From the NCBI GenBank assembly GCA_012033055.1, contig JAAUPR010000004.1:56079-103224 (forward strand): 47,146 bases of DNA, in the 5' to 3' direction. Below the pieces are notes generated by a model. That model was given only the letters and a program-made list of their open reading frames with translations, was not told where the DNA came from and did no database searches. The translations under genes and the position numbers were made by a program. Of the stretch, positions 37,693 to 46,364 are shown piece after piece; within the stretch, counting starts at the first letter, position 1; every line of letters starts with the position of its first letter. The DNA is from Limnothrix sp. RL_2_0. Its GTDB lineage: Bacteria; Cyanobacteriota; Cyanobacteriia; Cyanobacteriales; MRBY01.

Positions 37693-38907
37693 TCACCTAT
37701 TGTGTTGATCTTTTTGGTGAAGATGATGGGGCACGGCGGCAGTGTTTGGGATAGTGGGCAGGGAGAAATAGAAAATGGATCCTTCTCCATAGGTTGATTC
37801 CAACCAAATTTTTCCTCCATGTCTTTGCACGATTTTTTTGCATAGGGCTAAGCCTATGCCTGTTCCTGTATATTCGGCTTGGGAATGGAGTCTTTTGAAT
37901 GCAAAAAAGATTTGGTCGAAATACTCGTTTTCTATACCGATGCCGTTGTCTTGGCAGCTAAAAATCCATTGGTTTAGGGCTTCTGGGTTTCTGGTGGCGC
38001 TGAGGTGAATGAGTGGTGGTCGATGGGGCTTGCTGTATTTGAGGGCATTTTCGATGAGGTTTTGAAATAGTTGCCCTAGTTGTAATGGATTGCCGTAGAT
38101 GCTGGGCAGGGAATTGGTGGTGATTTGAGCTTTTTTGCTGGCGATCGCCGAATCCAGACGGTTGATAACTTGGTGGGCAATAAGATGGCAGTTTACTTCT
38201 ACGAAGGTACTTTCTGCTTGATCAACCCGCGAATAGGTCAAAAGATCCTCAATGAGCTGAGTCATCTGCTTCACTGAATTTTGGATTGAGTGAATGTAAC
38301 TATGGCCTTTTTCTTCGAGGCGATCGCCATACCGAACATCCAGCAACTGTGACCAAGAATAAATACTTGCAAGGGGCTGCTTCATATCATGGGATGCCAC
38401 ATAAGCAAACTGCTCCAACTCTTGATTAGAATGCCGAAGCTTTTGCTGCATCAGTTCCCGCATGGCCACTTCTTGACGCAACAATTCATTCGCTGTCCTT
38501 AAAGCTTCTTGATTTTTTTTTCGCTCAATCGCATAGAGAATTGAACGCCACAGTAATTCTTGATCTAGAGAAATATTTTTTTTAACAAGATAATCCTGTG
38601 CCCCTTTGTGAACAGCCTCAACCGCTATTTCAGAATCATTTGTATTAGTCAACACAACAATGGGTGTATTTGGTGCCTCAGCCATCAGAGTTGTGAGAGA
38701 TCCTAGGCCTTGACTATCCGGCAAACTCAAATCTAGTAACACAATATCGAATGATCGAGACTTTAAACTACCCAAGCCATCTGCTAAACGAGAATAATGA
38801 ACAATGTCACAATTTGTCGTCTGGAGATCAACCAAAAGCTCATACAACAATTCAGCCTCAGCTAAATTATCTTCAATTAATAAAAGTGACAGTTCATCTG
38901 GGTGCAT
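37693..38907 (-). CDS. Receiver-histidine kinase hybrid
   Basis: A 404-residue cytosolic signalling protein with a reversed hybrid layout. An N-terminal receiver (LSLLLIEDNLAEAELLYELL, phospho-Asp in FDIVLLDLSLPD, Lys in DYLVKKN) leads through a coiled coil to a phytochrome-type histidine kinase: the H box FAYVASHDMKQPLASI, the N box NLIENALKYSKPH and the G boxes DNGIGIE and GTGIGLALCKKIVQRHGG. All catalytic motifs are intact. No membrane or PAS/GAF sensor is seen, so it probably takes input through its own receiver. ATG 38907 is preferred over TTG 38931. Confidence 0.9.
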   Translation of the reverse strand: MHPDELSLLLIEDNLAEAELLYELLVDLQTTNCDIVHYSRLADGLGSLKSRSFDIVLLDLSLPDSQGLGSLTTLMAEAPNTPIVVLTNTNDSEIAVEAVHKGAQDYLVKKNISLDQELLWRSILYAIERKKNQEALRTANELLRQEVAMRELMQQKLRHSNQELEQFAYVASHDMKQPLASIYSWSQLLDVRYGDRLEEKGHSYIHSIQNSVKQMTQLIEDLLTYSRVDQAESTFVEVNCHLIAHQVINRLDSAIASKKAQITTNSLPSIYGNPLQLGQLFQNLIENALKYSKPHRPPLIHLSATRNPEALNQWIFSCQDNGIGIENEYFDQIFFAFKRLHSQAEYTGTGIGLALCKKIVQRHGGKIWLESTYGEGSIFYFSLPTIPNTAAVPHHLHQKDQHNR

Positions 38908-39195
38908 GAGGTTCAGATGGCTCCAGTTCAAATAATGCGTAAAGAAGTAACCATTTCCAAAAATGAGCAGGCAAACTCAATCAGCATCACAAATATAGAA
39001 AACTGCTAACCTCAATGATAACGTCATTTGAACGGAGTGTTCTGGATTGCCAAGTAATATGACATCCAGATCAATTTGTTTTTTTTATAATCCAAGTTCA
39101 ATATTGTTCGGGGCTGACATTTTTTTCCTAGGAACCATATCTTTTTTTGTTAATACCTTTTCGTGTCAAATCAAAAAGATTTTAAAGGTTAGACT

Positions 39196-39696
39196 TTACC
39201 ACCCAAAACTACCGGGTTCTCCTTTAAAAGGGCCTACAATATTTTCTGTAATCCATCCACCGTAAAAGCCACCGGGTTGGGGAGTAACTTGTTCGCCATC
39301 GATAGAACAAATATCCATCGGTTGTGCATAAAACGCGACGTATTGGGCGATCGCCGCAAAGGCTGGTGTTGGTGTGGGGTAGTACCAAGCAACCTTTTTG
39401 GCCACCTTGTCACCGACCACGAGGTTGTAATATTTTGCGACTCCTTTCCACTCGCAGAAGGACTGTCCAGATTCTGGTTGTAACAGATCTAATCGGAGAC
39501 CTTGTGGCGGCAGATAGTACACTGGCGGGTGGCTCGTTTCGAGAACGCGATAGCTATTGTTTGTTGAGGCGATCGCCACTCCATTAAAGACAATTTCAAT
39601 CTGCTTTGGACAATGCTCAAGTCGGGGGGGGCGAGGATAACCCCATACAGATTCTTGGCCAGGTTTGATCGGAAGAGGGGCTGGGCGAGAAAACAT
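39196..39696 (-). CDS. DUF427-domain protein
   Basis: A 166-residue soluble protein of DUF427, a small beta-rich fold of unknown function. The recognised pattern is VFNGVAIASTNNSYRVLETSHPPVYYLP followed by CEWKGVAKYYNLVVGDKVAKKVAWYYP and CSIDGEQVTPQPGGFYGGWIT. Start ATG 39696. It stands alone between the histidine kinase and the tandem-domain protein, so context gives no clue. Confidence 0.87.
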   Translation of the reverse strand: MFSRPAPLPIKPGQESVWGYPRPPRLEHCPKQIEIVFNGVAIASTNNSYRVLETSHPPVYYLPPQGLRLDLLQPESGQSFCEWKGVAKYYNLVVGDKVAKKVAWYYPTPTPAFAAIAQYVAFYAQPMDICSIDGEQVTPQPGGFYGGWITENIVGPFKGEPGSFGW

Positions 39697-40153
39697 AGGT
39701 TTTTAAAGTTTGATAGTAATTTTGGCAAGAAAAAAAATCTTGGTGTATGCCGAAGTTAGCTGCAAATATTCAGCGAAATTAAGAGGATTGTCTGTCTTTA
39801 GATCTATCACAACATTAAACTAGTTCGTTTTTTACAGTACTCAATTTTTTTGATATTAGAACTTGAGTGTGTTTCTTTTCGATGTAAAGCCGGGAACTGT
39901 AAAGGTAGAAGAATAGACATTAGGACTCGATAAAATCACAATGAAAATAGATTTGTACCAAGTGTTGTAATTGTACTTTGACAAACACTTCTTAAGTGCA
40001 ATATTCTTTTTGTGAATCCAGTACCCTATACTTACTTAAGTAAAAAGAAAAGTTTTTTTGTTTTCCTGATTAACGATTTGTTATCTGAAGATTAAGTTTG
40101 GTGTTTGTTTTGATTCCGTCCTAAATTCAGGTTTTCAAGGGCTTGATGGCATT
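39697..40153. other. AT-rich intergenic region with a 12-base palindrome
   Basis: This 457-base stretch separates two divergent genes and should hold both promoters. The palindrome TTACTTAAGTAA at 40032-40043 is a possible operator upstream of the gene at 40154. No open frame of note, tRNA or terminator was seen. Confidence 0.45.
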
Positions 40154-40879
40154 ATGGCTAGGCGACATTTTCTGGAACTGGCGCGTCAAGGGGAAACTCA
40201 GGCGATCGCCACTTTAATCAATCGGAATTTGCATCCCAAAGGTATTCTTGCGGTGGTGAAATATGATTATGGCTATCTCCAGATCTGTCTAGAAGGCGAT
40301 CAGATTCCCCGTCAGGCCACTTTAGTGAACTTTATTCGCGCTGGACTACAACGCCTCGCTATAGAAGGGGTTCGGCTGGTGCAGGTTTATGGACGCTGTA
40401 AAGGTCAGTCCCTCTTTGGTTGGCATGATTGTTTTACGTTGACGGAGAATCCACCACGACTTCAAGATCTTGGTTGCAGTGCCGATAGCTTAAAAAAATT
40501 GGCGCGCCAAGGGGATGACGAGGCGATCGCCCTGCTCCTCAACGAAGCCCTCAGCCATAAACATTGGTCAACAACTGTCAGCCTTAAAGACCATTGCCTC
40601 AAGGTGAACATCTATGGAGAACAGCCCCCAGAATCAGTTACCGCTGTGACCTTAGCCACTAGACTGATCGCCAAAATTCGCTCACCGTTTTTTCATTGTG
40701 TAGAGATTCGAGGCTACGGCACTGCTCCAGAATTACTCCAATGGCTCGATTGTTTTGATAACGATGACGAAGAGATTCGTGCCAAAACCACAGCCCCCTC
40801 GAAAGTGACTAATGCAGCCCATGCCAAAACTACAAGGGGTAGCTCCATAATTTTTGGCAAACTAAAAACATGGTTCTAA
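40154..40879 (+). CDS. Conserved protein with two tandem copies of a small domain
   Basis: A 241-residue soluble protein. Residues 6-100 and 115-200 are diverged copies of one domain: FLELARQGETQAIATLINRNL against LKKLARQGDDEAIALLLNEAL, followed by an LQICLEGDQIP / LKVNIYGEQPP strand, a helix, a V(R/E)(L/I).VYGRCKG / VEIRGYGTAP strand and a W.DCF ending. The domain recurs in cyanobacterial proteins, often with membrane or secreted partners, but I do not know its function. The C-terminal 40 residues are low-complexity. Start ATG 40154. It lies upstream of vipp1 on the same strand. Confidence 0.65.
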   Translation: MARRHFLELARQGETQAIATLINRNLHPKGILAVVKYDYGYLQICLEGDQIPRQATLVNFIRAGLQRLAIEGVRLVQVYGRCKGQSLFGWHDCFTLTENPPRLQDLGCSADSLKKLARQGDDEAIALLLNEALSHKHWSTTVSLKDHCLKVNIYGEQPPESVTAVTLATRLIAKIRSPFFHCVEIRGYGTAPELLQWLDCFDNDDEEIRAKTTAPSKVTNAAHAKTTRGSSIIFGKLKTWF

Positions 40880-41065
40880 GATCCTGAAATTAGAGGATGA
40901 TGATGTCGGGCGATCGCCGCGAAACAACCAGAAAAATCAGATCTTTCCCCCTGATCACAGTGGAAAAGTAGCGAAATGATTAGAATGTTAAAAATGAGCT
41001 TACTAGTTGACTAGAATTAAGCCATATTAAAAATTGCCCTACATTCAGTTTAGAGATATAGCATC

Positions 41066-41860
41066 ATGGGATTTCTAGATCGTCTCGGTCGTGTGGTCAG
41101 AGCCAATCTTAACGATATGGTTAGCAAGGCCGAAGACCCAGAAAAAGTCTTGGAACAAGCAGTGGCTGACATGGGAGAAAGCTTGGTGCAGTTGCGCCAG
41201 TCCGTAGCCCGTGCGATCGCCGCCCAAAAGAAAACAGAACAGCAATACAACAAAAACAAAATTGAAGCCGGAAATTGGCAAAAGCGAGCAGAACTAGCTA
41301 TCTCTAAAAACGATGAAGCCCTTGCGAGGGAAGCCCTTGTCCGTAAAAAGACCTTTGCTGATACTGCCGCCGTCCTCGAACAACAGCTCGCCCAGCAAAA
41401 CCAACAAGTTAAAGTCCTCAAAACCAATTTGATGGCCTTAGAAAGCAAGATCCAAGAGGCCAAGACCAAAAAGGATATGCTCAAAGCGCGTGCCAATGCC
41501 GCCAAAGCTAATGTCGAACTCCAGAGCACGATGAACAACATCGACAGCAGCAGTGCGATGGGTGCTTTCGAGAAGATGGAAGACAAAATTATGGAGCTAG
41601 AAGCCCGATCCGAAGCCGTTAATGTCATCGGTAGCTCGGATCTAGAACAACAATTTGCCCAGCTCGAAGCCTCCAGCACAGTGGATGACGAATTAGCCAT
41701 GCTCAAGGCCGCATCTCAACCCGCTGCTCCGGCTCTAGAAGGGTCATCTGTTGAAGAGATTCAAGATCAATCTAGTGCGTCTTCAGAACCGACAGAAGAA
41801 GATTTTGCGGCAGTGGATGCGGAACTAGAAGAACTCCGGGCACAGATGAAAAATATGTAG
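41066..41860 (+). CDS. vipp1: Vipp1/IM30 (PspA-family) membrane-remodelling protein
   Basis: A 264-residue PspA/IM30-family protein that forms rings and rods on membranes and is needed for thylakoid maintenance. MGFLDRLGRVVRANLNDMVS is the membrane-binding helix 1. A long coiled-coil core follows (residues 25-190), with the DPEKVLEQAVADM segment typical of the family. The C-terminal extension of about 60 residues ends in AVDAELEELRAQMKNM and marks Vipp1 rather than PspA. Start ATG 41066. It is probably monocistronic. Confidence 0.9.
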   Translation: MGFLDRLGRVVRANLNDMVSKAEDPEKVLEQAVADMGESLVQLRQSVARAIAAQKKTEQQYNKNKIEAGNWQKRAELAISKNDEALAREALVRKKTFADTAAVLEQQLAQQNQQVKVLKTNLMALESKIQEAKTKKDMLKARANAAKANVELQSTMNNIDSSSAMGAFEKMEDKIMELEARSEAVNVIGSSDLEQQFAQLEASSTVDDELAMLKAASQPAAPALEGSSVEEIQDQSSASSEPTEEDFAAVDAELEELRAQMKNM

Positions 41861-42068
41861 TCCGAATATCTGAATCATCGCTAAATTTAGACTGGGTTGA
41901 CATTTTTTGGCAAAGTTTCCAGCACAGTTAACGACGTTTGAACTTTGCTATTTTGTCTTATTGTGCAGAGTTCTATTGCTCTTGATAAAGGGTTCACCCA
42001 GCGATCGCCGAAAACTGTTACCGTAGAAAATCGTCCCTTTTTGTAACAAACACAGGAGTTGATTGCTT

Positions 42069-42395
42069 GTGAGTGGCAGCGTTTTGGAAATCACCGATGC
42101 TCAGTTTGCAGAAGAAGTACTGAATGTCGATCAAGATATTTTAGTGTATTTTTGGGCAGGTTGGTGCGGCCCTTGTCGTCTAGTCTCGCCGTCGATTAAA
42201 GCGATTGCGGAAGAGTATGGCGATCGCCTGAAGGTCGTGAAACTCGAAATTGATCCCAGTCCGAATGCGGTGGCAACTTGTAGTGTGGAAGGAGTCCCAG
42301 CCCTAAGATTTTTTAAAGAGAAAAAAGTCGTCGCCAGCCATGAGGGAGCCATCACCAAACCCGCTCTCAAAGCGTTTATCGAAGCACAGCTCTAA
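42069..42395 (+). CDS. Thioredoxin
   Basis: A 108-residue thioredoxin with the canonical active site WAGWCGPCR, the cis-Pro strand VEGVPALRFFKEKK and the usual length. It reduces disulfides in target proteins in the cytosol. The start is read as GTG 42069, with CAGGAG about ten bases upstream; TTG 42063 is too close to that site. It is 21 bases upstream of the aminotransferase gene and may start the plus-strand run to the window end. Which cyanobacterial thioredoxin type (m, x, y) it is cannot be decided by eye. Confidence 0.93.
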   Translation: MSGSVLEITDAQFAEEVLNVDQDILVYFWAGWCGPCRLVSPSIKAIAEEYGDRLKVVKLEIDPSPNAVATCSVEGVPALRFFKEKKVVASHEGAITKPALKAFIEAQL

Positions 42396-42416
42396 GCAAA
42401 AAATAGCCATTCCCCT

Positions 42417-43586
42417 ATGTATTTCTCCCAGCGGTTATCGCGTCTCTCGGCCAATGTATTTGCAGATATGGATCGGGCGAAAGCTCAGGCTGTGGCGACG
42501 GGACAAACCCTCATTGATTTATCTCTGGGGTCTTCTGATTTACCTGCTTCGCCGGTCGCCATCCAAGCGATCCATCAGGCTCTAGACTGTCCTGAGACCC
42601 ACGGTTATGTGCTGCACCGTAATACTCAAGATTTCCGGGAGGCGATCGCCCTTTGGTACGAAAATCGTTACGGTGTACCCCTTGACTCCGCCACAGAAGT
42701 ACTCCCATTAATCGGTTCTCAGGAAGGGACAGCCCATTTGCCCCTTGCCCTAATGGATGCTGGCGATATTGCCCTGTTGCCCGATCCCGGTTATCCGTCC
42801 TACGCTGGCGGTGTTGCCCTTGCTGGTGGAGACATTCACTTTATGCCTTTGGTGGCAGAGCATGATTTTTTGCCCCAATTGGCAGCCATTCCGACGGAGA
42901 TCTTGGGGAAATGTCGAATGCTCGTCCTCAGTTATCCCCACAATCCAACGACGGGCATTGCGAGCTTAGATTTTTTTCGGCAAGTCGTGGTCTTTTGCCA
43001 AAAGCACGAGATTGTTTTCGTACATGATTTTCCCTACAACGACATGTATTTTGCCGGAGAGTCTGTCCCCCCTTCAGTGTTGCAAGCGGATCCCCAGAAA
43101 AGTTGTTCGATCGAATTTTTTACGTTTTCTAAATCCTTCAACATGGGCGGTTTTCGGGTCGGTTTTGCGGTGGGCAACCATGAGCTGATCTTGGCGCTGC
43201 GGCGGATTAAGGCAGTGGTGGACTTTAACCAATATCAAGGTATTTTCTCTGGGGCGATCGCCGCTCTCCAGCAAGATAAGACGACTATTGAAACAAATGT
43301 TGCGGTGTATCAGGCTCGTCGAGATGCCCTTGTCGATGCTCTCAATCAGGCGGGTTGGGATGTCCCGAAACCACCTGCAACCCTCTATGTCTGGGCAAAA
43401 TTGCCGAGTAGTTGGACGGGTACATCTTTAGAATTTTGTACCGAGCTGGTGGCGAAAACGGGCGTGGCTCTTGCGCCGGGTTCTGGGTTTGGCAAGGCTG
43501 GTGAGGGTTATGTCCGTTTTGCCCTTGTGCAGGAACCTAGGGGGTTGCAGACGGTGGTACAAAAAATTCAAACATTTTTACAATAG
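42417..43586 (+). CDS. Class I/II PLP-dependent aminotransferase (LL-diaminopimelate aminotransferase-like)
   Basis: A 389-residue aminotransferase with the PLP lysine in FFTFSKSFNMGGFRVGFAVG, the phosphate-side segment LVLSYPHNPTTG and the DPGYPSYAG motif. It resembles LL-diaminopimelate or succinyl-diaminopimelate aminotransferases acting in lysine synthesis, but substrate assignment from such sequences is unreliable. Start ATG 42417. The membrane fusion gene begins five bases after its stop, so the two are likely co-transcribed. Confidence 0.87.
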   Translation: MYFSQRLSRLSANVFADMDRAKAQAVATGQTLIDLSLGSSDLPASPVAIQAIHQALDCPETHGYVLHRNTQDFREAIALWYENRYGVPLDSATEVLPLIGSQEGTAHLPLALMDAGDIALLPDPGYPSYAGGVALAGGDIHFMPLVAEHDFLPQLAAIPTEILGKCRMLVLSYPHNPTTGIASLDFFRQVVVFCQKHEIVFVHDFPYNDMYFAGESVPPSVLQADPQKSCSIEFFTFSKSFNMGGFRVGFAVGNHELILALRRIKAVVDFNQYQGIFSGAIAALQQDKTTIETNVAVYQARRDALVDALNQAGWDVPKPPATLYVWAKLPSSWTGTSLEFCTELVAKTGVALAPGSGFGKAGEGYVRFALVQEPRGLQTVVQKIQTFLQ

Positions 43587-43591
43587 GCTCC

Positions 43592-46314
43592 ATGACATTA
43601 ATGCAGGTATGGGGTTGTTTACTCATTTTGACGATGTCCCCCATTATGGGGGCGGTATTTTGTCCTGTGGATGGCGATCGCCTACCGAAGCAGAAAACTG
43701 AATTTTGGGGCTTTGGTTTGGAGCTTTGTAAAGGAGTAGGGGCGGTTGTCCTTGCTCGTTTCTTTTTTCGGGAGAGTTCCCCGTGGGAACTTTTGGCGCT
43801 ATTGGCGTTGGTGATGGGTCGCTATTGGCGGCGGCAGGATGGGGCGTTAACGGCGGTATTGGGGGGACTGCTCTACCATGATTGGCAAATTACGATATTG
43901 GTGGGACTAATCGGCATTGTGGGCCTGACGTTATTTCGCCAAATTCGCTGGGGCATCTGGGAAATTTTGGCTTTTATCACCCTCGCCCTCGTCGCTCGCC
44001 ATGGGGGTCAACAGGGGTATTTTCTTGCGGCGATCGCCTCAGTGGTACCTTGGCTTGGATTAGTAGCACCCAGCCAAAAAATCGGGAACAGTGGTCTTTA
44101 TTCCAGCCGGGATACTCGTTTCGCACCCTAGAGGATTTGCAAACGGCGGCTAAAGTTGGGCAGGATGCGGCGATTTTAAGCCAAGTGAAACAGTGGGGTT
44201 ATCCCGTATTACCCGGTTGGATTTTGGAGGCGGGGGACGATCTCCATGGGTTAATTCGTTTTCTCAAACCGGACGGCGATCGCCCTTACATGGTGCGATT
44301 ATCCAGCGAAATACCAAGCCAACGATTTCATATTCCCACTGAGCATTTAACCAGTTTTCCCGCCCTCGAATCCGCCATCGTCAGCTCTTTTTCTCCGGAA
44401 GCCCTCGGTAAGCAGGCGCTTTTGGTGCAAGTTCAACCGCCCATTCTCTGGTCTGGCATTACTTACAGTCGCCCCCCTTTGCCCCACTACTACAACCAAG
44501 AACCCTTTAGTGAAGTGGTGCAGGATTTGATTACGCCGTTGGTGGTGGGGGATGGCGTTTTTTGGCAATATTACGGGTTGGAATCCCCTCAACCTTTGCA
44601 GGAAATCTCCGCCCCTGTGCCGCCGTTGTCTATGCTCACGGAAGCTGCTCACCTCAGCAGAAAATTGGAAGTAAAGTTGGGTAGTCCCCAAGCGGTGGAG
44701 TGGGGTTTTGATGGTCAGCAAATTTTGATTTTGCGGGTACGGCCGATTCATCATCTGCATCCAGTCTGGACGCGGGAATATATTGAAGCGTTGTTGCCTC
44801 ATCCGTTGCGACCACTGAGTGCCTCTTTCGTGGAACGGATTGGGAGTGGGGCGATCGCCCATCTACAGCAAGCTTTTTTGCCGGGTAAACAATCTTTCTG
44901 CCAAGATGCTGACTTGCTGATCACCCATTATCAAAGTTATAGCTATCTGAACCGTACTTTTGGGGAACGCATCCTTGATCGGATGGATCTAAATTTGCGT
45001 CAGTTGCCCAAGATTCGGGAGGCAAGGCTATACTCCGTCCTCACCCATCCGCTACTGTTTTATCGCTATCTCCGCTGGGATTGGAGCTGGCAAAGTCAGT
45101 GTCGTCTGGAGATTAAACGCCATTTTGCGCCCACCCTAAAAACGGTGCAAGTATCAACCAAGAGTGATCTCAATAATTTGAGCTTGGTGGAATTAGAGGA
45201 AGGCATTGAACAGATTACGGAGGCGCTGAGCCAATTGTTTGATCAGTTCCTCCGGGGCGAATTGATTCTCCGGGGACGGCGATCGCTGCTCCATGTGGAT
45301 ATGAGTAATCCTCCGGTGTCTAAACCGATACAGGAATTACAGGCGATCGCCATAGATATTCGCAACCTCAACCTCCAACATCAACCGGGGGAAGGGGGCG
45401 ATCGCCATAGTCGGGCGGCGTTATTTGCCCAATTGGCGGATATGCCCGATGGGGATAGTATTTTTCAGCAGATTGACCAATGGCTCGCCAAATATGGCTA
45501 TGGTGCGGACTATCCTTGGGAGCTGGGGCAAAAACGTTGGCAGGAAAATGCGGGTTCGATTCGTCAGCGCATTACGGATTTTTTACAGGAGCCAATCACG
45601 GGGGAGCACCCACTGAAGCTCCAAAGTTGGCAAGAAAGTTTTTTGGCGCAAACCATCCAGTTGCAGCAGGAAATCCAAGCGTTAACAGATCAGTTCTTGG
45701 CGCAATTTCGCTGGTATTTGCTGGCGATCGCCAAGGTGTGGAAAGAGCAAGGTATTTTGAGCGAGAAAAGAGATATTTTTTGGCTTAAATTTCCAGAAGT
45801 ACTAGCCCACCTCCACCACGGTAATGCGGAGGACTGGGAGCAGCTCCACCTAAAAATTCAATATCGGCGATCGCAGTTTGGCGTAGAGCGGGAGGAGTCA
45901 CAGCCCCCAGCGATCATCTATGGTCAGCCCAGTGTGAAGGCCGCAGTATCGAGCAGTTGTTCCCTCCAGAAATTACAAGGACAGGCAGCCAGTAGTGGTT
46001 CCGTGATTGGTCAGGTGCGTCTTTGTTCCTATTGGCAACAGCCACCCAAGGTTAATGAAGGGGAAATCTTGGTGGTCCCCTATCTCCATGAAAATTTGTT
46101 TGTCTATTTACCCAAACTTAAAGGCATCATCACAACCAAAGGGGGATTGCTATCCCAAGGCGCCAGCCTTGCAAGGCAGCAGCAACTGCCCATGGTTATT
46201 GCGGTACCGAATGCTTTAGAGCAACTTCATTCCGGACAGTGGGTCAGGCTGGATGGACGATCTGGACAGGTGGAACTTTTGGATGCCGATATTCTGTCTA
46301 TCGGTGAAGGGTAG
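43592..46314 (+). pseudogene. Membrane domain fused to a PEP-synthase/Rph-like phosphotransferase, frameshifted
   Basis: A fusion of about 907 residues if rejoined. Residues 1-150 are hydrophobic helices with a PlsY-like layout (ELCKGVGAVVLARFFF; LTAVLGGLLYHD), but the PlsY catalytic motif GSGNxGA is not visible. From about 165 a PEP-synthase ATP-grasp-like domain follows (WGYPVLPGWIL, VRLSSEIP, EWGFDGQQILILRVRPIH), then a middle region resembling rifampin phosphotransferase (GILSEKRDIFWLKFPEVL), and the swivelling domain KGIITTKGGLLSQGASLARQ. There the expected phospho-His (LSHGA) is Gln. The frame breaks after GCGATCGCC (44030-44038); one added base gives AAIALSGTLAWISSTQP. Function unknown. 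Confidence 0.65.
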
Positions 46315-46364
46315 CTGACAATCGCGGGTTACAATCTCACAAGCTTTAGTTTTATTTACATTTT

